A stretch of DNA of 57,296 nucleotides from an uncultured Clostridia bacterium (GCA_944332815.1 CALVKQ010000009.1:1-57296); one strand, 5' to 3'. Positions 1-9,072 are shown, numbered from the stretch's first letter. Made by a program: numbers and translations. Notes: a model not told the origin generated them from the letters alone.

Positions 1-108
1 ATTAGCAAGGCGACTGACGCGGTTCAGGCGGAAATCGGCGGCGCGGAACCTGGTTCGTATTATTCCTGTCTGGCATGGGAGGAGATGGCGCATTTTGTTG
101 AAAATTGA
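1..108 (+). CDS. C-terminal fragment of an unidentified protein (partial)
   Basis: Reading frame 1 is open from the first base to a TGA at 106-108 and encodes 35 residues ending in EEMAHFVEN. It is probably the tail of a gene that begins outside the window. The fragment is too short to identify. A minus-strand frame is also open here, so coding on the plus strand is only probable. Confidence 0.35.
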   Translation: MSKATDAVQAEIGGAEPGSYYSCLAWEEMAHFVEN

Positions 109-315
109 CGCATGAAGCGCGAAAGGTGCGGCATTTTGTCGGTTTTTGTCGTCGGATGTGGCGTTCGGTGACGGGCGCGGTCGGGCACACCCTGCTCCGC
201 CGTTCTGCCGCGCTTTTTTTGCGCTCACGCGCGCCTTTTCCGGCAAAATCCTTGTCTTAAACGGCGAGTTAAAGTATAATATCGGGCGGAGGACTGCCTC
301 ACGGCAGGCAAGAAA
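109..315. other. Intergenic region upstream of the AEC permease
   Basis: About 200 bases without a convincing gene. It holds the candidate promoter at 252-280 for the downstream permease. I see no RNA gene or strong terminator in it. Confidence 0.5.
252..280 (+). promoter_or_regulatory. Candidate sigma-A promoter of AEC permease
   Basis: TTGTCT at 252-257 and a perfect TATAAT at 275-280 are separated by 17 bases, and the permease start lies 35 bases downstream. Confidence 0.6.
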
Positions 316-1347
316 ATGGAGTTTACGACGACGGCGTTGAGCGTGCTCCTCCTCATCGCGATGGCGGTGCCGGGGTATCTGCTCGTCAAGACGAAGATGT
401 TGCCCGAAAAGGCGATCACTTATCTTTCCGTTCTGCTGCTTTACGTCAGTCAGCCTTTTCTTTCCATACGCTCTTTCCTCGAAGTCAGCTACACGCCGCA
501 GCTTGCGATAAACCTCGCCGTCGTGTTCGCCGTGTCCATGCTCGCGCAGGGCGTGGTCTTCGGCGCGGTATGGCTGGTGCTCCGCCGCAAGTTCGACGAC
601 CCGTCAATGACCGCCGCGCTCACGGCGGACGGCTTTATCGGCGGAGATGCGCGCACCAACGAGCCTGCGCTCAACGCCGCGGTCAAAAGGTGCGTTTCGG
701 GCAGAGCAAACCGCGCAGTCGTGCTGGCGTCCGCATTCGGCAACGTCGGGTTCTTCGGCGTCCCCGTGCTGCAATTCCTGTTCCCCGACGCGCACGAGGC
801 GATAGCTTATTCCGCGGTGTTCATCGTGTCGCTCAACCTTATGGGCTGGACGGTCGGCTCCTACATCCTCACGGGGGACAGAAAGCATATCAGCCTTAAA
901 CGCGCGCTCATCAATCCGCAGACGGTCACGCTGGTCATATCCCTGCCTCTCTTCTTCGCCGGAGTGAGCGCAGGCGACCTGCCCGAAACCCTCAACACCG
1001 TCATAGGTTATCTCGCGGATATGACCGCGCCCCTTTGCATGATCATCCTCGGGATGCGCTTTGCGCTGGCGCCCATCGTGCAGCTGTTCACGGACGTCAG
1101 GGTGTATGTCGCGACCGTCATAAAGACGCTGGTGTTTCCGTTGCTCGTCTTCCTGGTGCTGCTGCCTTTCGAAATGGACGAGATGCTCCGCGTGGCTCTG
1201 GTGCTGCTCTCGGGGATGCCTGCCGCCACCATCAACCTCAATCTGGCGGAGCTTTACGGCGCGGATCAGAAGACCGCGGCAAATTCCATTTTGATGTCCA
1301 CGGTTTTCAGCATCGTCACCATCCCGGTGCTCATGCTGTTATTCTGA
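316..1347 (+). CDS. AEC (auxin efflux carrier) family permease
   Basis: A 343-residue integral membrane protein, about the usual length of AEC carriers, with roughly ten hydrophobic segments in two halves separated by a hydrophilic loop around residues 95-140. The second half starts with the family-like GNVGFFGVPV segment. The end, with SGMPAATINLNLAELYGAD and then a hydrophobic tail, is typical of the family. Members export organic anions or amino-acid derivatives across the cytoplasmic membrane, and the substrate cannot be told from sequence. The ribosome site before the ATG is weak. It seems monocistronic, since the next gene has its own promoter at 1355-1383. Confidence 0.88.
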   Translation: MEFTTTALSVLLLIAMAVPGYLLVKTKMLPEKAITYLSVLLLYVSQPFLSIRSFLEVSYTPQLAINLAVVFAVSMLAQGVVFGAVWLVLRRKFDDPSMTAALTADGFIGGDARTNEPALNAAVKRCVSGRANRAVVLASAFGNVGFFGVPVLQFLFPDAHEAIAYSAVFIVSLNLMGWTVGSYILTGDRKHISLKRALINPQTVTLVISLPLFFAGVSAGDLPETLNTVIGYLADMTAPLCMIILGMRFALAPIVQLFTDVRVYVATVIKTLVFPLLVFLVLLPFEMDEMLRVALVLLSGMPAATINLNLAELYGADQKTAANSILMSTVFSIVTIPVLMLLF

Positions 1348-1354
1348 CAAATTG

Positions 1355-1383
1355 TTGAAATTTGGCGGCGGACTTGATATAAT
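1355..1383 (+). promoter_or_regulatory. Candidate promoter of the SPFH/zinc-ribbon pair
   Basis: TTGAAA at 1355-1360, a 17-base spacer and TATAAT at 1378-1383. The element begins just past the permease stop and lies 20 bases before the next ATG. Confidence 0.75.
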
Positions 1384-1403
1384 GTTTAATATCGGAGGTG
1401 GAT

Positions 1404-2525
1404 ATGGGTTTCATCAAGAAAAACTTACTCAAAGTCATCGAATGGACCGAAACGGACGGAGATACCATCGTCTATAAATTCCCCGTCGGGGACCGCTATG
1501 AGATAATGAAGGGCTCCCAGCTCGTCGTCAGAGAGTCGCAGGCAGCGATCTTCGTGACGGAAGGGCAGATCGCCGACGTCTTTACCGCCGGCACCTGGGA
1601 ACTCTCTCCCGACAACGTCCCCATTCTTTCCAAACTGGGCGCGTGGAAGTACGGCTGGGATATGCCCAAAAAGTCGGACGTCTATTACGTCAGCCTCAAA
1701 CAGTTCATCGGCATGAAGTGGGGCACCGCAAACCCCATCATGATGCGCGACAAGGACTTCGGCATGATCCGCATCATGGGGCACGGCGAGTACAGCTTCC
1801 ACGTCTGCGACCCGGCGCTCTTCATGCGTGAGTGCTTCGGGACGATACATTCCTTCAAGACGGACGATATAGCGGACTATCTGCGCAGCATGGTGCTGGC
1901 GGAACTCACCGACCTGCTCGGAGAGTGCGAGATCCCGGCGCTCGACCTCGCGGCGAATTATCTCGAACTCGGTGATACGGCGCGCGATCACGCCTGCGCA
2001 CGCTTCGGCAAGATAGGACTTGCGGTGGACCAGATCCTCATCCGCAATTTCAAGCTCCCCGAGGAAGTGGAGAAGGCGATGGACAAGCGCACCACTCTCG
2101 GCGTGTTCGACGGCAAGATGGCGGAGTACGCGCAGTATGAATCCGTGCAGGCGATGCGCGATTCCGCGCGCAATCCGGGCGCAGGCGGCGCGTTCGCGTC
2201 CATGGGGCTCGGTCTGGGGCTGGGCGCGCGCATGGCGAACCAGTTCGGAGAAGGGCTGGACGCGGCAGGCAAGAGCGCTCCCACCGTCAAATGCGCAAAG
2301 TGCGGCGCGGCGATGTCCGAAAGCGCCAAATTCTGTCCGGAGTGCGGCGCGCAGGCGGTGCCTGCCGGCAGTACGGTCTGCCCCAAGTGCGGCAAACCCG
2401 TGTCCGCCAAGGCGAAGTTCTGCCCGGAGTGCGGCGCAAGCATGCAGGCAAAATGCCCCAAATGCGGTGTGGACGTCAAGCCTAACGCCAAGTTCTGTCC
2501 CGAATGCGGAGCTAAGATAAAATAA
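1404..2525 (+). CDS. SPFH-domain protein with three C-terminal zinc ribbons
   Basis: A 373-residue protein. Roughly residues 20-240 form an SPFH/stomatin-like domain of the YdjI (virion core protein-like) type. A glycine/alanine-rich linker (SMGLGLGLGARM) follows, then three zinc ribbons in the last 80 residues, each with CxxCG spaced from FCPECG. The start is ATG at 1404, five bases after GGAGG, rather than the GTG two codons earlier. SPFH proteins form membrane-associated oligomeric scaffolds, but the role of this subtype is unclear. Its stop overlaps the start of the next gene (TAATG), which is also a zinc-ribbon protein, so the two probably work together. Confidence 0.82.
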   Translation: MGFIKKNLLKVIEWTETDGDTIVYKFPVGDRYEIMKGSQLVVRESQAAIFVTEGQIADVFTAGTWELSPDNVPILSKLGAWKYGWDMPKKSDVYYVSLKQFIGMKWGTANPIMMRDKDFGMIRIMGHGEYSFHVCDPALFMRECFGTIHSFKTDDIADYLRSMVLAELTDLLGECEIPALDLAANYLELGDTARDHACARFGKIGLAVDQILIRNFKLPEEVEKAMDKRTTLGVFDGKMAEYAQYESVQAMRDSARNPGAGGAFASMGLGLGLGARMANQFGEGLDAAGKSAPTVKCAKCGAAMSESAKFCPECGAQAVPAGSTVCPKCGKPVSAKAKFCPECGASMQAKCPKCGVDVKPNAKFCPECGAKIK

Positions 2526-3586
2526 TGGCAGAGAACAGCAACGTATCCGTCATCAAGTGCCCGGGCTGCGGCGCGGACATGGTGTATGACCCGGGCGAGG
2601 GGAAACTCTCCTGTCCTTATTGCGGCGGCACCAAAACGGTGGAGAAGCGCGTGAATGCGAAACGCGACTTCCTTTCCGAGCGCGACGAAGGTGAGGTGGA
2701 GGAAGGCTCCACGGAGTACGAGTGCCCCAACTGCGGCGGCAGCGTGGTGATAGAAAACTACGCCACCACCGAGGAGTGTCCCTATTGCGGCGCGACGAAC
2801 ATCGTGAGAAAGGAGAGGCTGAAAGGCATGAAGCCGGACAGCATACTGCCTTTCTGTATAACGCGCGACGCCGCGTTCGCCAGCGGTAAGAAGTGGCTCA
2901 AAAAGAAGCTGTTCGCCCCCACGAAGCTCAAACGCAATTTCAAGGTGGAGCAGTTCAAAGGCATCTACGAGCCCGCGTTCGTCTTTGCGGCGAACACCGC
3001 CTCTTCCTACGAAGGCAAACTGGGCGAGGACTATTACGTCACCGTGCGCAGAGGCAAGAATACGTACAGAGAGCTCAGGACGCGCTGGTTCTTTGTGAGC
3101 GGCGGACTCAATAAGAGTTTTGACGGCGTTACGATAGAGGCGGCGTCCAACATCGATCAGGCGCAGATGAACGGGCTGCTTCCCTTCGACCTTGCGTCCG
3201 CGGAAGAATACAAGCGCGAGTATCTCGCAGGCTTCGCCGCGGAAAGATACAACGAGTCGCTGGACACGTCCTACGGCGCGGCAAAGAACGTCATGGACGA
3301 CGACATCAGATCCTCCATACTCTCGCAGTACCGCTACGACAGGGTGGGGTATCTCAATGTGAGCACGAACTACTTCGACATCAAGTTCAACTATATCCTG
3401 CTGCCCGTGTGGGTGTGCGGCTACAAGTTCCGCGACAAGCTCTGGTCCTTCCTGGTCAACGGCAGGTCGGGGCGCGCCACGGGCAAGGCTCCGCTCAGCG
3501 TGCCCAAGGTGCTGTTTACGGTGATAGCCGTGCTCGGGGTGGTCGGCGTGCTCATCTGGCTGTTCTTCTTCAGCGGATTGATTTGA
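2525..3586 (+). CDS. Zinc-ribbon protein with C-terminal membrane anchor
   Basis: A 353-residue protein with two N-terminal zinc ribbons. The first is CPGCG with CPYCG near residues 12-34, and the second is CPNCG with CPYCG near 67-88. A large domain of unknown function follows, rich in aromatic and charged residues. The last 25 residues form one very hydrophobic segment, so the protein is predicted to be tail-anchored with its zinc ribbons in the cytoplasm. It is translationally coupled to the SPFH gene by a one-base overlap. Proteins of this layout are usually labelled TFIIB-type or PriA-like zinc ribbon, but nothing here supports helicase or transcription activity. Function unknown. Confidence 0.75.
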   Translation: MAENSNVSVIKCPGCGADMVYDPGEGKLSCPYCGGTKTVEKRVNAKRDFLSERDEGEVEEGSTEYECPNCGGSVVIENYATTEECPYCGATNIVRKERLKGMKPDSILPFCITRDAAFASGKKWLKKKLFAPTKLKRNFKVEQFKGIYEPAFVFAANTASSYEGKLGEDYYVTVRRGKNTYRELRTRWFFVSGGLNKSFDGVTIEAASNIDQAQMNGLLPFDLASAEEYKREYLAGFAAERYNESLDTSYGAAKNVMDDDIRSSILSQYRYDRVGYLNVSTNYFDIKFNYILLPVWVCGYKFRDKLWSFLVNGRSGRATGKAPLSVPKVLFTVIAVLGVVGVLIWLFFFSGLI

Positions 3587-3683
3587 GCCCGAAGTGCATA
3601 AAAACGGACTTAAAGTGCAAAAACTTATCGTTCAAAGCGCGATACGCGCAATGAACACTACATATTAAAACGGAGGTACGGAT

Positions 3684-3878
3684 ATGATAACCAAGGATAT
3701 GCTCATCATCGATGCGCTCAAAGAGGGCGACGCGGACAAGATAGCCGCCGTGTTGCAGGAGAGCGGTATGCACTGCCTGCACTGCATGCTCGCCCATGGC
3801 GAAACCATCGAAGAAGCCGCTGCGGTCCACGGCATCGACGTGGATACGCTCGTGGAAAAACTCAACGCTGTTTTGTGA
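3684..3878 (+). CDS. DUF1858 domain protein
   Basis: A 64-residue protein covering a whole DUF1858 domain. It starts with the usual ITKDMLIIDAL segment, has a CxxC pair in GMHCLHCMLAHGETIEEAA, and ends in a predicted helix. The family often accompanies or is fused to redox and iron-sulfur proteins. The two cysteines suggest metal or cluster binding, which is an inference. GGAGG lies nine bases before the ATG. It is followed after seven bases by the XRE-cupin gene, so the two are probably co-transcribed. Confidence 0.85.
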   Translation: MITKDMLIIDALKEGDADKIAAVLQESGMHCLHCMLAHGETIEEAAAVHGIDVDTLVEKLNAVL

Positions 3879-3885
3879 GGTCAGG

Positions 3886-4437
3886 ATGACTAACAACGAT
3901 ATCGCGGCGATCTCCGCGCGCCTGAAAGAACTGCGCACTTTTTCCGATTACACCACCGCCGAAGTCGCGCAAAAACTGGGGGTGGATGAGGAAGAATACG
4001 TCGCTTACGAGAAGGGCGAGAGCGAGATACCCATCAATCTCATTTACAAGTTCGCGTCCATCATGGACACGGAAGCGTCCTATGTCATCAGCGGCGTGCT
4101 GCCTTCCAAGGAGAAGGTGAACGTCGTGTACGACGGCAAAGGGGTGTCCGTCAAGAGGTACGAGGGTTATTCCTTCACCTCTCTCGGCGGTGACTTCCGC
4201 AAAAAAACGATGAACCCGATGTTGGTCACCATCGCGCCCACGGACGCGCCCGAACTGGTTGTGCACGGCGGACAGGAGTTCAACTACGTGCTGGAAGGGG
4301 AGCTGCGCGTCATCGTGGACAACAGGGAGTATTTCCTGCGCGCCGGCGACAGCATTTACTTCGACCCTTCTTTCCCTCATGCGCAACTGGCGATGGGCGG
4401 AAAGCCGGCGAAGTTCCTCACCGTCATCAACGAGTGA
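3886..4437 (+). CDS. XRE-family regulator with C-terminal cupin domain
   Basis: A 183-residue protein. Residues about 8-60 form a helix-turn-helix of the XRE type (TAEVAQKLGVDEEEYVAYEKGE). Residues about 105-183 form a cupin, with HGGQEFNYVLEGELRV as the first cupin motif and PSFPHAQL as the second. Such proteins bind DNA through the N-terminus and sense a small molecule through the cupin barrel. The ligand is unknown. The ATG at 3886 follows AGG closely. An upstream in-frame extension exists but overlaps the DUF1858 gene and is unlikely. A terminator at 4471 follows. Confidence 0.87.
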   Translation: MTNNDIAAISARLKELRTFSDYTTAEVAQKLGVDEEEYVAYEKGESEIPINLIYKFASIMDTEASYVISGVLPSKEKVNVVYDGKGVSVKRYEGYSFTSLGGDFRKKTMNPMLVTIAPTDAPELVVHGGQEFNYVLEGELRVIVDNREYFLRAGDSIYFDPSFPHAQLAMGGKPAKFLTVINE

Positions 4438-4470
4438 TCCCATATTTTCTGACGTTGTGATCCAAACGGC

Positions 4471-4505
4471 GCGCCGCCCTTTACGGGTGGCGCAATAATT
4501 TTTCG
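4471..4505 (+). terminator. Intrinsic terminator after XRE-cupin gene
   Basis: GCGCCGCCC (4471-4479) pairs with GGGTGGCGC (4485-4493), with one G-U pair and a TTTAC loop, followed by AATAATTTTT. Confidence 0.65.
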
Positions 4506-4523
4506 GAACACTCCTGTCATCTC

Positions 4524-4552
4524 TTGCTTTGGTGCGTGCGCGTTGCTATAAT
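4524..4552 (+). promoter_or_regulatory. Candidate promoter of MFS permease
   Basis: TTGCTT at 4524-4529, a 17-base spacer and TATAAT at 4547-4552. Confidence 0.65.
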
Positions 4553-4605
4553 CGTGTGGTACGCTCGCGGACAGCCGCTTCGCGATGCGTCCCGGGAGAG
4601 GCGGA

Positions 4606-5790
4606 ATGTACTCATTATTGCTAGCGCTCATATATCTTGCTTTCATAAGCCTGGGGCTCCCCGATTCCCTGCTCGGGGCAGGGTGGCCCGTCATGCACGT
4701 CGATCTCGGGGTGTCGGTGTCCTATATGGGCATAGTGACCATGGTCATCTCCGGTGGGACGATCGTTTCCAGCCTGCTTTCGGACAGGCTTACGCGCAAG
4801 TTCGGCGCGCGCATCGTCACGGTGGTGAGCGTGTTCCTCACCGCGGCGGCGCTGTTCGGTTTCTCGTTCTCGGACAGGTTCTGGATGCTCATTCTGTTCG
4901 CGGTGCCTTACGGCTTGGGCGCAGGGGCGATAGACGCCGCGCTCAACAACTATATCGCGCTGCATTACTCCGCGCGGCACATGAGCTGGCTGCACTGTTT
5001 TTGGGGCGTCGGCACCATCGTCAGCCCGTTCATAATGAGTTACGCGCTCACGAACTCCGTATGGAACGAGGGCTGTCGCATAGTCGGTTATATCCAGCTC
5101 GGCATCGCCGCGTTGCTGCTCGTCACTCTGCCCGTGTGGAAGGTCAACAAGGGCAAAGAGACGGAGGAACAGAAGAGCATAGGTCTGACGGGCGCGTTGA
5201 AGATAAAGGGCGTGCCTTTCATCCTGGTGGGCTTTTTTGCGTATTGCGCGGCGGAGGCGACCGCCATGCAATGGGCAAGCACTTACTTCGTGGAAGTCAA
5301 ACACATCTCGGAAGAGCAGGCGGCGTCTTTTGCGTCACTTTTCTATATCGGCATCACGGCAGGCAGGTTTTTGAGCGGATTCGTGTCCGGGAAAGCAGGG
5401 GACAGGCGGATGATCGTCGTGGGTGCGTGCGTGCTGACCTGCGGACTCATCCTGCTCTTCATCCCCTCGGACGACTACGCCTTGGCGATAGCCGCGTTCG
5501 TGATAATAGGGCTCGGCTGCGCCCCGATATATCCCAGCATAATCCACTCCACGCCCGGCAATTTCGGCGCGGAGAACTCCGGCGCGATCATAGGCATACA
5601 GATGGCGAGCGCGTATGTGGGTTCCACCTTCGTGCCGCCCTTGTTCGGGCTGCTGGGGAAAAGGCTCGGCTTCGAGATCATGCCGATATACCTGCTCGTG
5701 TTCGTGGCGCTCATGATAGTGATGACGGAATGTTGCTTCCGCACGGCGAAGAAAAACAAAGCGCAGCCGCCGCTTCCGGAACAGGTCTGA
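4606..5790 (+). CDS. Major facilitator superfamily transporter
   Basis: A 394-residue permease with about 12 hydrophobic segments. It opens with the SLGLPDSLLGAGWPVM signature common in the fucose/BsMFS-like branch of MFS. The loop after the second membrane segment has SDRLTRKFGARIV, matching the family DRxGRR-type motif. A predicted cytoplasmic linker (VNKGKETEEQKS) separates the two halves. I place the start at ATG 4606, with GGGAGAGGCGGA immediately upstream, instead of the ATG seven codons earlier. The substrate is not evident and may be a sugar. It converges with spmB. Confidence 0.87.
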   Translation: MYSLLLALIYLAFISLGLPDSLLGAGWPVMHVDLGVSVSYMGIVTMVISGGTIVSSLLSDRLTRKFGARIVTVVSVFLTAAALFGFSFSDRFWMLILFAVPYGLGAGAIDAALNNYIALHYSARHMSWLHCFWGVGTIVSPFIMSYALTNSVWNEGCRIVGYIQLGIAALLLVTLPVWKVNKGKETEEQKSIGLTGALKIKGVPFILVGFFAYCAAEATAMQWASTYFVEVKHISEEQAASFASLFYIGITAGRFLSGFVSGKAGDRRMIVVGACVLTCGLILLFIPSDDYALAIAAFVIIGLGCAPIYPSIIHSTPGNFGAENSGAIIGIQMASAYVGSTFVPPLFGLLGKRLGFEIMPIYLLVFVALMIVMTECCFRTAKKNKAQPPLPEQV

Positions 5791-5848
5791 CCCTTACTCT
5801 TTCATGTCGCAGAGGTGGGTATGTGCGCCCGGGAGGTGCCGGTCCCCG

Positions 5849-6355
5849 TTACATGACACGGCAGAGCGCGCAGGCTGTCACCATGCCGCAGAAGGATGCG
5901 AACAGCGATACGGGGATAGCATAACGCAGACGTTTAACCTTACATTTTGAGAAATAAACTGCCGATACGTAAAAAACCGTTTCCGATGCGCCTGCGATCG
6001 TCGCGGCGCATCTCGCTATGTAAGAGTCCGGTCCGTACTCCGCGATGATGTCTTCCAACAGGGCGATGGTGCCGTTGCCGGAGAGGGGGACGAGCAGCAC
6101 CAGTTCGCTTATCTCAGGAGGGATGCCCAGATAGCGCATGGGGTGAGAGAGCCACCCGGACACCACGGCGGACAGTCCGCTCGCGCGGAAAAGTTCTATG
6201 CACACGAAGATAACGGCGATGTACGGGAAGATGCTTTTGACGAGGGACAGACTTTCTCTCGCGCCGTCCAGAAAGCAGTCGTAGACGCTCACCTTTTTGA
6301 CCGCGGAGTAGAGCATGCAGGCAAGGAGTATGACGGGGATGAGGAATACGGTCAT
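5849..6355 (-). CDS. spmB: Spore maturation protein B
   Basis: A 168-residue membrane protein of the nucleoside-recognition (Gate) domain family. The PLSGNGTIALLEDIIAEYGPDS and AGASETVFYVSAVYF segments are typical of SpmB. In spore formers SpmA and SpmB act together in the forespore and affect core dehydration and heat resistance. The start ATG overlaps the spmA stop in an ATGA (6352-6355), giving the usual spmA-spmB order. It shows that the lineage carries sporulation genes, but does not prove that the strain sporulates. Confidence 0.9.
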   Translation of the reverse strand: MTVFLIPVILLACMLYSAVKKVSVYDCFLDGARESLSLVKSIFPYIAVIFVCIELFRASGLSAVVSGWLSHPMRYLGIPPEISELVLLVPLSGNGTIALLEDIIAEYGPDSYIARCAATIAGASETVFYVSAVYFSKCKVKRLRYAIPVSLFASFCGMVTACALCRVM

Positions 6356-6936
6356 TTGCGCTCCTTTCGTCTTTCGCGCGCTCTGTCCGCGGCGGCGCAT
6401 ACTTTTGCGAGTATCATGCCTATCCCCGTCGCGCAGGAGGTGGCAATGAGGGTGGGGAGGAAGACAGATGCGGCGTTCGCGCTGCCTGCCGCCGCGCGAA
6501 GAGCGATGACGGTCGCAGGCACTATTTGGATGGATGTCGCGTTGATGACCAGCAGCATGAGCATGTTGTCGGTGGCTTTGCCCTCCTCCCGACACATGCT
6601 CGCCATGGCGTTGATGGCGGCAGGCGTGGTCGCGCCGCCCATACCCAGCATATTGGACGCGAGATCGACGGAGATATAGTCGTAGCTTTTCTCGCTCTCA
6701 CCCTTGAAGATGCGCTTGATGACGGGACGCAGCGCGCGCGAAAGTTTGCGGTCCAGCCCCGTCGCTTCCATCATTTTGAGCACGGAGAGCCACACAGCGT
6801 AGATCGCGGTGAGTTTGAGTATGAGGACTATGGCGTTCGTCACCCCCGTTATCATGGTGGGCAGGGCGTCGGTGGGCGCGGCGAAAGTCATGAATACCAG
6901 CGAGAGCAGGGTGAGTGCGGTGAACGCGATGTTCAT
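6352..6936 (-). CDS. spmA: Spore maturation protein A
   Basis: A 194-residue membrane protein of the SpmA family. It has the family-like segments DLASNMLGMGGATTPAAINA and INATSIQIVPATVIALR, several hydrophobic helices and a basic C-terminal tail (RARERRKERK). It forms an operon with spmB through a 4-base overlap. The start is uncertain. ATG 6936 gives the family-like MNIAFTALTLL beginning, but GGAGGG lies 15 bases away. An in-frame ATG at 6966 lacks a ribosome site. The gene diverges from metG. Confidence 0.9.
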   Translation of the reverse strand: MNIAFTALTLLSLVFMTFAAPTDALPTMITGVTNAIVLILKLTAIYAVWLSVLKMMEATGLDRKLSRALRPVIKRIFKGESEKSYDYISVDLASNMLGMGGATTPAAINAMASMCREEGKATDNMLMLLVINATSIQIVPATVIALRAAAGSANAASVFLPTLIATSCATGIGMILAKVCAAADRARERRKERK

Positions 6937-6994
6937 GTTACATTTTATTTTCCCTCCGCGCCACATATGCGCGCAGGCGCGGCGTGCATTTTCG

Positions 6995-7023
6995 TTTACA
7001 AATCGAGTTCAAAGTTGTATAAT
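6995..7023 (+). promoter_or_regulatory. Candidate promoter of metG
   Basis: TTTACA at 6995-7000, a 17-base spacer and a perfect TATAAT at 7018-7023. The leader to the ATG at 7087 is only about 55 bases, too short for a T-box. Confidence 0.75.
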
Positions 7024-7086
7024 TACTCAAATCGGAAAACTACGATCGGAAGGCGACGACAGCTCCTTCAACGATCGGGAGGAAAT

Positions 7087-9072
7087 ATGGCAGAGAAATA
7101 TTACATCACCACCGCGATAGCGTACGCGTCGGGCAAGCCGCACATCGGCAACACTTACGAGATAGTCCTGGCGGATTTTCTCGCGCGGTTCAGGCGCGCG
7201 CAGGGCTACGACGTCCGTTTGCAGACGGGCACCGACGAGCACGGCGAGAAAGTGGAGCAGAAAGCGGCTGCGGCAGGCGTCACCCCCAAGAAGTTCGTGG
7301 ACGACGTGGCAGGGGAGATCAGGAGGATATGGGACCTCATGAACTCCTCTTACGACAAGTTCATCCGCACCACCGACGACTATCACGTCAAGGAAGTGCA
7401 GGAGATATTCGAGCGGCTGCTCGCACAGGGCGACATCTATAAAGGGTCGTATAAGGGGCTTTATTGCACTCCGTGCGAATCCTTCTGGACGGAGAGCCAG
7501 CTGGTGGACGGCAAATGTCCCGACTGCGGCAGAGAGGTCACCGTCGCGGAGGAGGAGGCGTACTTCTTCCGTATGAGCAAGTATGCGGACAGACTGATGA
7601 AGTATTATGAGGAACATCCCGACTTCATCCTGCCCGTGTCCCGTCGCAACGAGATGGTGAACAACTTCCTGAAGCCCGGTCTGCAAGACCTTTGCGTGTC
7701 CCGTTCCTCTTTCAGCTGGGGCATCCCCGTGAAGTCGGATCCGAGGCACGTGGTGTATGTGTGGCTGGACGCTCTCACCAACTATATAACGGGGCTGGGT
7801 TACCGCTCCGGCGGCGGCAGCGCGGAAGACTACGGCAAATTCTGGCCCGCGGACGTGCACGTCATAGGCAAGGACATAGTGCGCTTCCACACCATCTATT
7901 GGCCCATATTCCTGATGGCGCTCGGCGAGCCGCTGCCCAAACACGTTTACGGGCATCCGTGGCTGTTGCAGGACGGGGGCAAGATGTCCAAGTCCAAGGG
8001 CAACGTGCTGTATGCCGACGACCTTGCCGACGTGTTCGGAGTGGACGCGCTGCGCTATTATCTGCTCACCGCCATGCCTTACGAGAACGACGGGCTCATC
8101 AGCTGGGAGCTGGTGTCGGACACCGTGAACAGCGAACTTGCCAATGTGTACGGCAATCTGGTCAACCGCACCGTCGCGATGAGCAATAAGTATTTCGGCG
8201 GCAGGGTGGAGGACAAGCACGTCTGCGAGCCCGTGGACGAGGAACTCAAAGCCGTGGCGACGGGCGCATATAAGAAGGTGGCGAAGCTGGTGGACGAGTT
8301 CCGCGTGGCGGACGCCGTGAGCGAGATAATGTCCGTGTTCCGCAGGGCGAACAAGTATATCGACGAAACCGCGCCCTGGGTGCTCGCACGCGACGAGGAG
8401 AAGCGCGCGCGCCTTGCGACCGTGCTGTATAACCTCACGGAAACCATAGTGATAGGCTCTTCCCTGTTGGCGTGCTGTATGCCCGACGCGGCAAGAAAGG
8501 CGGCGGCAAACTGCGGTGCGGAGTTGCGCTCATTCGACAAACTGGGCGAGTTCGGGCTGTTGCCCGACGGCACGGAAGTGAAAAAGACCCCCGAAATACT
8601 CTTCCAAAGATGGGATACGGCGGAAGTCGTGGAAAAGGCGGAAAAAATGTACGAAGAAAGGAAAGCGGCGGCGGAAGCTAAAACTGCGCAGCCTGCCGCG
8701 GTCGAAGCAAAGAGCGAGAAACCTGCCGCGCCCGAGGGTACGGTGGACCTCATCGACATCACGCAGTTCAAGACGGTGTCCCTCAAAGTGGGGCACATAC
8801 TCACTGCGGAGAAGGTGGAAAAGGCGGATAAACTGCTCAAATTCACCGTGGATACCGGCAGCGAACAGCGCACCATCGTCAGCGGCATAGCCAAGTTCTA
8901 CACCCCCGAGGAAATGGTGGGCAAGCAGGTCGTGGTGGTCGCCAATCTCAAACCGGCAAAACTGCGCGGCATAGAGAGTCAGGGCATGTTGCTCTGCGCG
9001 GTGTCCGCGGAGGGCGACGTCGTGCTGGTGTCCCCCGAAAAGAGCGTGCCTGCCGGCAGCGAGGTTTGCTGA
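7087..9072 (+). CDS. metG: Methionyl-tRNA synthetase
   Basis: A 661-residue class I synthetase that charges tRNA(Met) with methionine. The HIGH motif is KPHIGN (residues 17-22), and the KMSKS loop is GGKMSKSKGN (KMSKS at 299-303). A zinc knuckle with CTPC and CPDC lies near residues 127-150. An anticodon-binding helical domain follows, then an A/E/K-rich linker. The C-terminus (about 555-661) is an EMAP-like tRNA-binding domain (VSLKVGHILTAEKVEKADKL) that gives the dimeric form typical of Firmicutes. ATG 7087 follows GGGAGG. The stop overlaps the tatD start (TGATG). Confidence 0.97.
   Translation: MAEKYYITTAIAYASGKPHIGNTYEIVLADFLARFRRAQGYDVRLQTGTDEHGEKVEQKAAAAGVTPKKFVDDVAGEIRRIWDLMNSSYDKFIRTTDDYHVKEVQEIFERLLAQGDIYKGSYKGLYCTPCESFWTESQLVDGKCPDCGREVTVAEEEAYFFRMSKYADRLMKYYEEHPDFILPVSRRNEMVNNFLKPGLQDLCVSRSSFSWGIPVKSDPRHVVYVWLDALTNYITGLGYRSGGGSAEDYGKFWPADVHVIGKDIVRFHTIYWPIFLMALGEPLPKHVYGHPWLLQDGGKMSKSKGNVLYADDLADVFGVDALRYYLLTAMPYENDGLISWELVSDTVNSELANVYGNLVNRTVAMSNKYFGGRVEDKHVCEPVDEELKAVATGAYKKVAKLVDEFRVADAVSEIMSVFRRANKYIDETAPWVLARDEEKRARLATVLYNLTETIVIGSSLLACCMPDAARKAAANCGAELRSFDKLGEFGLLPDGTEVKKTPEILFQRWDTAEVVEKAEKMYEERKAAAEAKTAQPAAVEAKSEKPAAPEGTVDLIDITQFKTVSLKVGHILTAEKVEKADKLLKFTVDTGSEQRTIVSGIAKFYTPEEMVGKQVVVVANLKPAKLRGIESQGMLLCAVSAEGDVVLVSPEKSVPAGSEVC

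Noticed and set aside
5790..5940. Extension of the plus-strand frame past the MFS gene
   Set aside because: The long plus-strand frame 4524-5924 is a shadow in a different frame of the MFS gene and of spmB. Its product is Arg/His-rich.
7024..7086. T-box riboswitch upstream of metG
   Set aside because: The leader after the -10 box is only about 60 bases and lacks the specifier stem and the conserved T-box sequence.
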